This document shows, piece after piece, positions 53,007-61,790 of a stretch of DNA of 64,000 bases. The translations under genes and the position numbers were made by a program. This DNA is from Hyphomicrobium_A sp963782555 (GTDB lineage: Bacteria > Pseudomonadota > Alphaproteobacteria > Rhizobiales > Hyphomicrobiaceae), in assembly GCA_963782555.1 (NCBI GenBank), contig CAWAKB010000001.1:806001-870000 (forward strand), in the 5' to 3' direction. The notes beneath the pieces were generated by a model, which saw only the letters and a list, made by a program, of their open reading frames with translations, ran no database searches and was not told where the DNA came from. Numbering within the stretch: position 1 is the first letter of the stretch; the number at the start of each line of letters is the position of its first letter.

Positions 53007-53581
53007 GCCATGCGCCAGTTTGGGGGGAGGCGCGCTTCCGCGAGGGATGGCGGAAGGAGGCCCCGCCAGAATAGAAAATCGGCGCGCCAAGTCTAGTTAA
53101 CCGCTCGCGCTTACCTCTAGGACTTAAGACCAAGCCTTTGCCCTGTCACGTCCACGGCGTGGCCCGTCTACCCCATCAAGGAACCGGCAAGAAGCGTCAG
53201 GTGTCGTCGTTGCCACCAAGCAGTAACTCGGTCAGCTTTTGCCTTACGAGCGGTCGCGCGCCAATCGCATTGAGAGGGTCAGCGTTGGGCCACGAGCGGG
53301 CGCCGCCCCGCAAAACCAAGGTCCTGATTGGTGATGGTTCGTCGGATCGAAGCCGTCTGGCAACGATGATCACCAAGAAACTTGGCCCACAAAGGCTACA
53401 CGCAAGACCTCAATGCCCGCGCGCGGCATGAGCAGATTAGCCCTCGGCATACGAACGCGTCACGAACTCCGCGTGTCAACCGCGTGCCAGACGAACTGCA
53501 CGTTGCTGCATCGTTCTGCACTTTCGCGGCGACCTGGCATTCGCCCGACGGCGTAAATTATCAGGAACGACGGGGATCGGT
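53007..53581. other. Non-coding right end of the element with possible integrase arm sites
   Basis: About 575 bases with no convincing gene. At 53471-53489 GCGTGTCAACCGCGTGCCA matches GCGTGTCAACGGCGTGTCA at 45317-45335 near attL with two changes; both are paired 10-base units 11 bases apart in the same orientation, as expected for integrase arm-type sites. The rest (53134-53460) shows nothing I can name. Confidence 0.6.
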
Positions 53582-53657
<76 letters not shown>

Positions 53658-54170
53658 AGATTGTGGGCCTTCAGCGCCTCGGCCCGCAGGGTCCGCACCT
53701 CCCAAGGCGCGGCGCGGGGGACACTGCCACAAGCCCTCCGGAGGGGCAAGCTTGCCACGCCCGGCCTTTGCGGATTGCTGGGCCACTCTTCTTCTCGGTG
53801 TGCATCGGCCAAAGTCGGCTTCGGGCGCCAGGCACCAGGGGCGGGCGAGAGCCCCGTCGCGTGCTTGGGAAAAGTCGGCCCGGGTGCGCCGGGGTTCTGA
53901 TCGGGGAACGGCGCTTTGATGGCTGTTGTCGCTATGACAACGACCCGTTGCGCGACGGTCGCATTTCAGCCGAAAAGAGCGGGGTTCGCAGGGCGCTTAA
54001 CCGAGCCGGCGGCATGGCGTTGTCTCGCCCCGGGGCTGGGATACTCTGGCGCAGGCCCGGTTTTCGATCGCACCTCCCGCCATCTGCTTGCGGGGCTGAG
54101 CGGCGGAAGCTATGGAAGCTGGCAGACTGTCTTTGTTCTATTGCAGTGACTTTATTGGTTCGGGGACGTC
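53658..54170. other. Intergenic region between tRNA-Thr and the NusG-like gene
   Basis: 513 bases. Should hold the divergent promoters of tRNA-Thr and the antiterminator gene. GC-rich, no protein-like frame on either strand, no repeats noticed. Confidence 0.45.
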
Positions 54171-54698
54171 GTGCGTACCGAGTACGGTCATTATCTGGGG
54201 CGCCCCTGCGGCTGGGCTGTCGTCAACACGCAGACGCACAAGGAGAGCGTCGCGCTGGAGAACCTGCAGCGGCAAGGCTATCAAGTCTACTGCCCTGTGA
54301 TCCGGCGCCGGCGCAGTCACGCCAGGCGCATGGAGGAGGTCTTGAGACCGCTCTTCCCCGGCTATCTGTTTGCCCGCGTCGATGTCGACGCCCAGCGGTG
54401 GCGTCCGATGCTGTCGACGCGTGGCGTGCGATCGCTGGTCCAGTGCGGCGACCGGCTGAGTCTGATCGATGACGCGTTCGTGCAAAGCCTCAAGAGCCGC
54501 GAGCGCGATGGCGTCATCGTCCGCCCGGAAAGCCCTTATCGCGTCGGACAGGAGGTGCGCATGGCCTGCGGACCCTTTGACGGTCTCGTCGCGACCATCA
54601 TCGACATGCACGAGCGCGATCGGCTGACCGTGCTCGTGGGGCTCTTGAGCCGGGCCGTGAAAGTCCAAATCGACGATCGGCAGATCTCGCCCGTCTGA
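54171..54698 (+). CDS. NusG-family antiterminator, RfaH-like paralogue
   Basis: 175 residues from a GTG. NGN domain: GWAVVNTQTHKESVALENLQ, QGYQVYCPVIRRRRSHARRM, EEVLRPLFPGYLFARVD; then a C-terminal KOW domain (YRVGQEVRMACGPFDGLVATI). The RRRR insertion and lack of NusG-typical sequence point to a specialised paralogue such as RfaH/LoaP, which help polymerase through long polysaccharide operons. It stands at the edge of an exopolysaccharide locus, which fits. It converges with the epimerase gene. Confidence 0.88.
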   Translation: MRTEYGHYLGRPCGWAVVNTQTHKESVALENLQRQGYQVYCPVIRRRRSHARRMEEVLRPLFPGYLFARVDVDAQRWRPMLSTRGVRSLVQCGDRLSLIDDAFVQSLKSRERDGVIVRPESPYRVGQEVRMACGPFDGLVATIIDMHERDRLTVLVGLLSRAVKVQIDDRQISPV

Positions 54699-54757
54699 GG
54701 ATACGCGAAAGGCCGACTTCTTTTTCGGCCATGCCCGCCAATCCCCACGACAAGGCG

Positions 54758-55744
54758 TCAGGCTGCCCGGCCATGGCGCTGGCTGTCGATCTCCACTTGG
54801 CTCGCGATCCACGGGTACGTTTTCTCGATGCCGCGGGCGAGCGGCTCGCTCGGACGCCAGCCGAGCTTCTCGGCAATCAGCCGATTGTCGGAGTTCCTGC
54901 CGCGCACCCCGAGCGGGCCGGGAATGTGCTTGCAGCGCACGGTCTTCTTCGCCGTCCTCGCGATCATCGCGACCAGATCGTTGATCGAGATCATCTCGTC
55001 TGATCCGACATTCAGAACCTCCCTGCAGTCGGACCGCATGAGCCGGATCGTCCCTTCCAGACACTCATCGATGTAAAGGAACGAGCGCGTCTGCTCGCCG
55101 TCGCCCCAGATCTGCACCTCGCCAAACTCCTCGGCCTGCGCCACCTTGCGGCACAAGGCGGCCGGTGCTTTTTCGCGACCATCGTTCCAGGAGCCCTCGG
55201 GCCCAAAAATGTTGTGATAGCGCGCGATGCGGACGACGAGCCCGTGATTGCGGGCATAGGTCAGATAGAGGCGTTCGCTGAACAGCTTCTCCCAGCCGTA
55301 CTCGCTGTCGGGCGCCGCCGGATAGGCGTCGCTCTCGGCGAGGCCGGGATTGTTGGCCTCGCGCTGGATGTGCTCTGGATAGATGCAGGCCGAGGAGGAG
55401 TAGAAGATCCTCGGCGAGTTGCGGCGGCGGCAGGCCTCGAGAACGTTGAGGTTGATCTGCGCCGAGTTGTGCATCACGTGGGCGTCGTTTTCGCCGGTGA
55501 AGATGTAGCCGGCACCGCCCATGTCGGCGGCGAGCTGGTAGATCTCGTCGAAGCGGCAGTCGACGGCCTCGCGGCAAATCCCGTAGTCGCGCAAGTCGCC
55601 CACGATGAAGTCGTCGGCCTCGGTCTCGCTGAAGCGGGGAAGCTTCAGATCGACCCCGCGGACCCAGAACCCCTCCCGCTTGAGGCGCGTGACCAAGTGG
55701 CTGCCGATAAAGCCGCCCGCTCCGCAGACCAGAGCCCGCTTCAT
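54758..55744 (-). CDS. NAD-dependent epimerase, GDP-mannose 3,5-epimerase-like
   Basis: 328 residues, extended SDR: cofactor motif CGAGGFIGSHLVTRL, acidic residue after strand 2 (GVDLKL) for NAD, FYSSSACIYPE with the catalytic serine, and active-site EYGWEKLFSERLY with YxxxK. The NIFGPEGSWNDGREKAPAALCRK and WGDGEQTRSFLYIDECLEG stretches are close to plant and bacterial GDP-mannose 3,5-epimerases, giving GDP-L-galactose. Other sugar epimerases of this subfamily are possible. Last gene of the minus-strand polysaccharide group. Confidence 0.88.
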   Translation of the reverse strand: MKRALVCGAGGFIGSHLVTRLKREGFWVRGVDLKLPRFSETEADDFIVGDLRDYGICREAVDCRFDEIYQLAADMGGAGYIFTGENDAHVMHNSAQINLNVLEACRRRNSPRIFYSSSACIYPEHIQREANNPGLAESDAYPAAPDSEYGWEKLFSERLYLTYARNHGLVVRIARYHNIFGPEGSWNDGREKAPAALCRKVAQAEEFGEVQIWGDGEQTRSFLYIDECLEGTIRLMRSDCREVLNVGSDEMISINDLVAMIARTAKKTVRCKHIPGPLGVRGRNSDNRLIAEKLGWRPSEPLARGIEKTYPWIASQVEIDSQRHGRAA

Positions 55745-55915
55745 ACGCTCTCCTCCCTCGTGTGCGCCCTAGAACCGTCTGGCGCTGTTTTGCGGGTGAG
55801 GAAGGCTGTGGGCAAGAAGATCGAGCCCGTCTCGCAGGCCTGCCGTGGATAACTATGAGGGAGATCTCTGAAATCGCCCGTGCGTAGGCCCGGGCAACAT
55901 CGCCCGTGCAACGGG

Positions 55916-57505
55916 CTAGGCGGCGTGCGGCCGCCAGCCGCCAGCGTGCTCGATAGTCGCCCCTGCCGCCACCGTGGCCGGGCGCGCATGACCGATCGTC
56001 ATGATCGCGCTGGCGGAAAGCTCGTCCCACGCCCTGCGCACCGCCTCGGCATCGACGCGCTCGCCGAGCACGAGCGTAGGCAGCGTCTGCGCTAAGATGC
56101 CGATGTCGAGCCACAGCGAGGCATTGCGCAGGTACCACACGTCGAGCACCGCTTTGTCTTGCGCCGAATTCTCGCGGCCGCCTTTGATCTGTGCCCAACC
56201 GGTGAGGCCGGGCGGCACCAGCAGCCGTGCGGCGAACCTGGAGGCGCCGTCCACCGGCAACAGTGGCCTCGGGCCGACGAACGACATCTCTCCGATCAGG
56301 ATGTTGTAGAGCTGGGGCAGCTCATCGAGGCGTGTGCGCCGAAGAAAGCGTCCGATGGACGAGAGTCGTTGCGCATCGGGAATCCGCGTGCCGTTCCGAT
56401 CGTGTGCAGTGCGCATGGTGCGGAACTTGTAAAGCTTGAAGGGGCGCCCCCACGCACCTGGGCGTTGCTGCCAGAAAATCGTCGGCAGCCCGACATCGAG
56501 TGCGACGACGAGGCTCAACAGCACGATCAGCGGCGACAACAGCACAAGGAGCACCGCGGCGAGCGCCGCGTCGACAACGCGTTTCAAGCACCAATAGGGG
56601 CGCCGCGCTGCGGGCTCGAGCGCTGCCGCGCTGAAGGAAATGTACCGGCCGTCGTGGGGCGGCAAGCGCGTGGGCGTATCGTCGGGGACCTTTTCGGCCA
56701 GCTCTGCGAGCCCGTCGGAGCTCTCGGCCAAGCCGATGCGCTCGGCGAATAGGTCGAGGCGTATGTCGCACGTCTTCTCGATCTCGAGCAGCGCGTATTG
56801 CGCAGCTGGAGAGAGGGCGGTGAACGTCAAGGTGACGACGATGCGATTGACGGTGATCCCGTGCACGCCGAGCGTCTTCACGATGCTCTCGATCTCCTCG
56901 GGCACGCCGAGGATGCGGTGCTGCTGCAGGAGCCGGCCGCTGTGGCGTTCGTCGCGGCCTACGATGCCTGCGATCCGCATGCGTTCAGGGGCAAATTCGG
57001 CAACCGAGCGCAGGAAGAGATCGGTCACGGCATTGATGCCGACCACAAGCACCGTTTCGCGCGCGCCGCCTTCGAAAGGCGCCGCGCGCGGGTAGGACGG
57101 TGGATTATGCCGAGACGTATGGCGCAGGCGCATGCTTACGCGAACACCGATGAGGAGGAACGCCATCAGCAAGCTCTGGATCAGCGGGAGCGCGCGCGGC
57201 ACACCGTCGAGCCGATTGACTAGAAACCCTGCCGCAACGGCCGTCAGCACGATGATGATCACGGACACCAGCACGCGCAGGTAGTCGGCCATGACGCTGT
57301 AGCGCCAAATGGACTGCGGCAATCCCGACATGAGTAGCACCACCGTGGCGGTGGCGAGCGTTAGGAATAGGTAGGGTAGCAGCCCCTCGATGTGTGCGGG
57401 CGTGACCTCGAGATTGTCGCGCAACACAAGCGCACACATGGTGGCGAGCGCGATGAGACCGAGGTCGATGAGCAGCAAGGTCGCCCGACGAGCCCTCCGA
57501 CGCAT
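55916..57505 (-). CDS. Initiating sugar-phosphate transferase (undecaprenyl-phosphate, WcaJ/PssY-like)
   Basis: 529 residues. Four or five N-terminal helices (from LLLIDLGLIALATMCALVLRD), a nucleotide-binding-like middle domain (ETVLVVGINAVTDLFLRS), then the C-terminal transferase: KRVVDAALAAVLLVLLSPLI, QQRPGAWGRPFKLYKFRTM, RRTRLDELPQLYNILIGEMS and PGLTGWAQIKGGRE. It transfers a hexose-1-phosphate from UDP-sugar to undecaprenyl phosphate, starting the repeating unit. About 45 extra C-terminal residues beyond the domain are unusual but not alarming. Confidence 0.93.
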   Translation of the reverse strand: MRRRARRATLLLIDLGLIALATMCALVLRDNLEVTPAHIEGLLPYLFLTLATATVVLLMSGLPQSIWRYSVMADYLRVLVSVIIIVLTAVAAGFLVNRLDGVPRALPLIQSLLMAFLLIGVRVSMRLRHTSRHNPPSYPRAAPFEGGARETVLVVGINAVTDLFLRSVAEFAPERMRIAGIVGRDERHSGRLLQQHRILGVPEEIESIVKTLGVHGITVNRIVVTLTFTALSPAAQYALLEIEKTCDIRLDLFAERIGLAESSDGLAELAEKVPDDTPTRLPPHDGRYISFSAAALEPAARRPYWCLKRVVDAALAAVLLVLLSPLIVLLSLVVALDVGLPTIFWQQRPGAWGRPFKLYKFRTMRTAHDRNGTRIPDAQRLSSIGRFLRRTRLDELPQLYNILIGEMSFVGPRPLLPVDGASRFAARLLVPPGLTGWAQIKGGRENSAQDKAVLDVWYLRNASLWLDIGILAQTLPTLVLGERVDAEAVRRAWDELSASAIMTIGHARPATVAAGATIEHAGGWRPHAA

Positions 57506-57683
57506 AAAACCCCCGTACTCAAACGCAACAAACGCCTCACCAATCGGACATTAACGTAGGCCGAAAACGGTTGGCGACGTTTGGAGCGAACACGGTTTTT
57601 TATTGGGCGTCTTGTTGCGCTGTGGCAACAGCGACCGGTCCATTTTTCCTCGCTGGCTGGGGCCCGTCGCCTGCCCGGTATCG

Positions 57684-59312
57684 TCAGGTCTCGTCGGAGC
57701 GCGGCCGGCCGGGTTTGGAGCGCCAGGCCTCCGGCCATTCGACGTCTTTGCCCCACCGTTCCCGGACGGGTCGCGGGCCGGCACCGGCGGGCCGAGCGTC
57801 CACAGACGGTGCCTGCTGTGCCGCGGGATGCGGGCTTGGCAGGGGAAAGGCGGGTTGCGCGGGCGGGCGTTGGGCAGCCCCCGTGCGGCGATGCTGCGGC
57901 CACCCGGGCTCGCCCTCGCTCGCCTCGGCGCGGCGCACGAGGCCCGGAGGTTCGATCATCAGCGCGCAGGCGAAGGCGAACACCGTCATCATCGCGCTCG
58001 TGCGCAACGGGTAGTCGACGCAGGAATGGGCGATGAGCAGTCCCACCACCAAGGTTGCCGCCCGCGCCAGAGAGCCGTCGATCGGACTGAGGCCGATAGG
58101 CGGGCGCCGCCAGAGGGCGACGCATCGCGTCGCGAACCAGGCGACGAACACCGCCATCAAAGCAAGTCCGGCGGCACCCGTCTCGAGCCAAATCTCCAAG
58201 ACGTCGTTGTGCGCGCGGTTGGCGAATGTATTGGCGAGCACGTCCTGCGGCTTCTCGAACAGGGCGTACACCGGCACGAAAGTGCCCATGCCGGAGCCGA
58301 AGGGCATGAAGTCCCTCGCCGCCTCGATGGTGGTCAGCGCAAACGGGATGCGGGCGTCACGCAAGGGGTCGACGCTAAATCGCTCCATGACGCGGTAGAG
58401 TGCAAACTGGGCGGCGAACATGATCGCGAGCACGACGGTGGCCCCGAGAACGCGGGCCGGCGTTACGCCCGTTCCCTTGCGCCGATCGGCGAGAGCGAGA
58501 GCGAGCGCGCCCAGAAGCGCGATGATCGCCAGTCCCAGGCCCGCACGCGACCGCGCCATCACTTGGGCTGCGACGAGCGCGACGAGAGCGGCGTAGCTCG
58601 CTACGAGCGCGACGGTGCTCGAGGTGTCTCTGCGCGGCCCACTGTTACCCGCAGCGAGTGCCGCATCGATGGCCCAAGCGGCGGCGAACAGCGTCAGCGA
58701 ATAGAGGAGCGCTGCAAAGTGGTTCCGGTTGGCGAAGAAGCCGATGGCCTCTCGCGTGTTCTTGAAGTCGAAAAAGCGCAAGGGGCTCGAAGGGCCTTGC
58801 GCAACCTGGCTCAAGCCCAGGAAGACGCTCAGGATCCCGATGCCGAGCAGGACGAGGCTCAACTGCCGGCGCTGCCTGTAGCCGAGCTCGCTCGTGCCGA
58901 GAAACACCGAGACGGGAACGATAAGTGACAGGGCGCTAAGCAGGGTCAACTGCGGCGCGACGCTGATGGGCATCCAGGGCAGGCCTTGGCCCGCGAGCCT
59001 CAGCGCCTCGATCTCGGGCTTCCTGTTCGGCAGGTTGGTCCAGATCTCGGGCGGCAGCGGGATCACCTGCAGAAGCGGCACCAGAACAAGTGCGGCGCAG
59101 AAGCCGAGCGCCCAGCGGGAGGCTTTGCCGGGTTCGAGGTCGGCGAAGCGCCAGAGCGACGCCAAGAGAAGAGGCACTGCCAGAAGCTGGAGGATCGCGT
59201 CGGAGACGAAGCCGCTGCGTGTGCCTCCGCCGAGCACGAGCGCGGCTACGACGACAAAGGCGCACAAGTAGAAGAATGCGTCGCGCGGAAGGAGCCGACC
59301 TAGATTGCGCAA
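57684..59312 (-). CDS. O-antigen ligase/polymerase-like membrane protein
   Basis: 542 residues with about ten membrane helices and the large periplasmic loop of the Wzy_C/WaaL type. The family-like stretch is DFMPFGSGMGTFVPVY, followed by RAHNDVLEIWLETGAAGLALM, where the arginine-histidine is conserved. The last 80 residues are soluble, proline/arginine-rich. It should polymerise or attach the exopolysaccharide repeats on the periplasmic side. Second minus-strand gene of the locus. Confidence 0.88.
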   Translation of the reverse strand: MRNLGRLLPRDAFFYLCAFVVVAALVLGGGTRSGFVSDAILQLLAVPLLLASLWRFADLEPGKASRWALGFCAALVLVPLLQVIPLPPEIWTNLPNRKPEIEALRLAGQGLPWMPISVAPQLTLLSALSLIVPVSVFLGTSELGYRQRRQLSLVLLGIGILSVFLGLSQVAQGPSSPLRFFDFKNTREAIGFFANRNHFAALLYSLTLFAAAWAIDAALAAGNSGPRRDTSSTVALVASYAALVALVAAQVMARSRAGLGLAIIALLGALALALADRRKGTGVTPARVLGATVVLAIMFAAQFALYRVMERFSVDPLRDARIPFALTTIEAARDFMPFGSGMGTFVPVYALFEKPQDVLANTFANRAHNDVLEIWLETGAAGLALMAVFVAWFATRCVALWRRPPIGLSPIDGSLARAATLVVGLLIAHSCVDYPLRTSAMMTVFAFACALMIEPPGLVRRAEASEGEPGWPQHRRTGAAQRPPAQPAFPLPSPHPAAQQAPSVDARPAGAGPRPVRERWGKDVEWPEAWRSKPGRPRSDET

Positions 59313-59554
59313 GGCTGCCCGCTCCGAAAGCGGTCGAGCGCCGGCGTCGCCGTCATCCCGTTACGACAATTGCGCCGTGTCAAAATCCTATCGGCGACCT
59401 CAGGCAAATGCGCGTCCTCTTGCTTTGCCTGCAAGCTGGCCCGTTTCCGACCGCCCAATACGGGCTCAAGGCGTGACCTTATTCGTCACCGCGGCGGTGC
59501 GGGCCACCTATAACAGCGGAGAAAAACCGAGGCAATGACGGCCCCAAAACGCGG

Positions 59555-59971
59555 TTAGGGGCTCGCCGGCTTGTTATCACCGCCGCCCTGGCTGAGGAGC
59601 ACCGCAGCGGCAGCGCCGCCGCCTGCTACGACGGCGCCTCCGACCAAGAGGGTCGTGGTGCTCACGCCGCTGCCTCCGCTTTCGCTTTGGGTCCCGCATG
59701 GCGATTGTTTGTGCACGGCAATGACGGAGCCGGGATGGACCGGCACCTTGCAGTCGCTGTCGTAGACGATTTGGGCGAGGCTGCCCGGATTGGCGATCAC
59801 CGTATCACCGGGATTGAGCGTGGTGGGCCCGGCAACGAGATCGAAGCCGCCGCCGCGATCGACCAGCACCTCGCCTTGAATGTCCTCCAGCGTCGCCGCC
59901 TTCAGTGAGGCTTCGACCGACGGTAGGAGGATTGCAGCGGTGACGGCCAGCAACCCAAGTCGAACGCACAT
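59555..59971 (-). CDS. Exported FecR-like protein with a glycine/alanine-rich tail
   Basis: 138 residues from the ATG giving MCVRLGLLAVTAAILLPSV, a signal peptide; the frame is open farther upstream without protein character. The mature part resembles a small FecR-type domain: DIQGEVLVDRGGGFDLVAG, LNPGDTVIANPGSLAQIVYDSDCKVPVHPGS. It ends in a serine-rich turn and the hydrophobic VGGAVVAGGGAAAAVLL plus a short tail, like a glycine-zipper membrane segment. First gene of the minus-strand polysaccharide group; role unknown. Confidence 0.75.
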   Translation of the reverse strand: MCVRLGLLAVTAAILLPSVEASLKAATLEDIQGEVLVDRGGGFDLVAGPTTLNPGDTVIANPGSLAQIVYDSDCKVPVHPGSVIAVHKQSPCGTQSESGGSGVSTTTLLVGGAVVAGGGAAAAVLLSQGGGDNKPASP

Positions 59972-60205
59972 ACGCCAACTCCGGCAAAGCAAATTTGTGC
60001 CCACGCGCCAAATCCGAAGCGCGCGCCCGCTACGAAAACCCACTTGACCATTGTGAATCAAAACATGAAGGGCTTCCGACTTAAGATTGGTGCTCCACTG
60101 TGGCCGAAATGCTAGATGCCGTCCGTCACGCGCTTGCCACGTTGACCCTGTTCGCTGCGACCAGCGAATGCGTTTCAACCCCAGTTTGCTTGAGTTGCGC
60201 GGTCC

Positions 60206-61066
60206 GTGATCGACCTGCACTGTCACATTTTACCGGGTATCGACGACGGTGCAGGCGACCTTTCGGTCTCGCTGGCCATGGCGCAGGCCTTTGTCGCCGA
60301 TGGCGTGACGCATGTCGCCTGCACGCCTCACATCCTGCCAGGCGTTTACCATAACACCGGCCCGCAGATCCGCGCGGCCGTCGAGCGGCTGCAGCACGTG
60401 CTCGACTGCGAGGGCATTCCCCTGCAGCTCGTCGTGGGGGCCGACAATCACATCGTGCCCGACTTCGTCGCCGGCCTTCAGGCCGGCCACCTCGTCTCGC
60501 TCGCCGACACCCGCTACGTCCTCGTGGAACCGCCCCACCACGTCCCGCCGCCGCGGATGGAGGAGTTCTTTTTCGGCATTTTGGCAGCCGGCTACGTTCC
60601 GATCCTGACCCACCCGGAGCGTCTGTCTTGGGTTGGCGGGCATTACGACGCCATAAAGCGGATGGCCAAGGGCGGGGTCTGGATGCAGCTCACGGCCGGC
60701 TCTCTCTCTGGCGCCTTCGGCCGAAATGCGCGATATTGGGCCGAGCGAATGCTGGATGAGGGGCACGTCCGCATTCTCGCCACGGATGCTCATGATACGA
60801 GTCAGCGCCCTCCAAATTTGAGCCAAGGGCGTGATCTCGCTGCGGCCCTGGTTGGCGCAGGCGAGGCTGAGCATTTGGTAGTGACGCGAACGTTGGGAGT
60901 ACTTGGGGATGTTGCGCCATCCGGTCTGCCTGATCCGGAGGCTGTTGTTGCTCCGGAGACCGCGCATGGGATCGCCGCATTTGGCGGCGGCGGACAACGG
61001 GTTGGCGGCAGGCGTTCTCATGGTTTGCGCTCTTTCTCTCGCCGGTTGCGGCGCTTCTTTGGATAG
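60206..61066 (+). CDS. CpsB/CapC-type PHP tyrosine-protein phosphatase
   Basis: 286 residues from a GTG giving VIDLHCHILPGIDDGAGDLS; PHP metal motifs are DLHCHILPG, ACTPHIL, HPERL and TDAHDTSQRPP. Such manganese phosphatases take phosphate off the BY-kinase that regulates polysaccharide length. The last 50 residues (arginine-rich GGRRSHGLRSFSRRLRRFF) overlap the start of the next gene by about 158 bases and are longer than in homologues, so the stop may have drifted. Divergent from the FecR-like gene. Confidence 0.92.
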   Translation: MIDLHCHILPGIDDGAGDLSVSLAMAQAFVADGVTHVACTPHILPGVYHNTGPQIRAAVERLQHVLDCEGIPLQLVVGADNHIVPDFVAGLQAGHLVSLADTRYVLVEPPHHVPPPRMEEFFFGILAAGYVPILTHPERLSWVGGHYDAIKRMAKGGVWMQLTAGSLSGAFGRNARYWAERMLDEGHVRILATDAHDTSQRPPNLSQGRDLAAALVGAGEAEHLVVTRTLGVLGDVAPSGLPDPEAVVAPETAHGIAAFGGGGQRVGGRRSHGLRSFSRRLRRFFG

Positions 61067-61757
61067 CAGCAGCGTGCAGAGCGGGCTTACTGCCGAGGAG
61101 CAGAAGACGAGCGCCGGCGCTGTGGGCGGCGGCGAAGCGATCCCTCCGCAGCATCTGGCGAAGGCGGCAGAGCCGTTCGTGGCGGCGGGAACGCCGGGCA
61201 GCAGCGCCTACAAGATCGGTCCCCAGGACGTGCTTGATATCTCCGTCTTCAAGGTTCCCGACTTGTCGCGCAGCGTGCAGGTGGCCGACGTCGGCACCAT
61301 CAACCTGCCTCTTGTTGGCGAGGTGCAGGCGGCGGGACGTACCGCCCGCGAGCTGGAGCATGTCCTCGCCAAGAAGCTGGGCGCCAAGTATCTGCAGTCG
61401 CCTCAGGTCACGGTCTACGTCAAGGAGTTCAATAGCCGCCGCGTCACCATCGACGGCGCCGTCAAGAAGCCGGGCGTCTATCCCATCCGCGGCAAGACAA
61501 CTCTCGTCCAGTTCATCGCCATGGCGGAGGGTCTCACCGATCTTGCCTCTTCCGACAGCATCGCCGTGTTCCGGACCGTCAACGGCAAGCGATCCGCGGC
61601 GCGCTTCGATCTCGACGAGATCCGCTCGGGCGAGGCCGAGGATCCCGTCATCCAGGAGGGCGACATCATTGTGGTCAGCCAATCGGCGACCAAGACCGCC
61701 TTTCAGAATTTCGTGAAGGCGTTCCCGCTCACGAGCGTTTTCGTACCGCTTTTGTGA
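60909..61757 (+). CDS. Wza-type polysaccharide export lipoprotein
   Basis: About 282 residues from the ATG at 60909 (GGGAG nine bases upstream); an ATG at 60966 is the alternative. The lipobox LSLAGC marks a lipoprotein. Export domain: YKIGPQDVLDISVFKVPDLS, VGTINLPLVGEVQAAGRTARELE; a SLBB domain follows: RVTIDGAVKKPGVYPIRGKT. It makes the outer-membrane exit for exopolysaccharide. The start lies inside the end of the phosphatase gene in another frame. Confidence 0.92.
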   Translation: MLRHPVCLIRRLLLLRRPRMGSPHLAAADNGLAAGVLMVCALSLAGCGASLDSSSVQSGLTAEEQKTSAGAVGGGEAIPPQHLAKAAEPFVAAGTPGSSAYKIGPQDVLDISVFKVPDLSRSVQVADVGTINLPLVGEVQAAGRTARELEHVLAKKLGAKYLQSPQVTVYVKEFNSRRVTIDGAVKKPGVYPIRGKTTLVQFIAMAEGLTDLASSDSIAVFRTVNGKRSAARFDLDEIRSGEAEDPVIQEGDIIVVSQSATKTAFQNFVKAFPLTSVFVPLL

Positions 61758-61790
61758 GGGGATGGAGCACGGGGTCTCTGAGTTGGCGCA

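Noticed and set aside
57603..58928. Plus-strand frame of 441 codons opposite the O-antigen-ligase-like gene
   Set aside because: Antisense to a clear multi-helix membrane protein; composition is that of a shadow frame.
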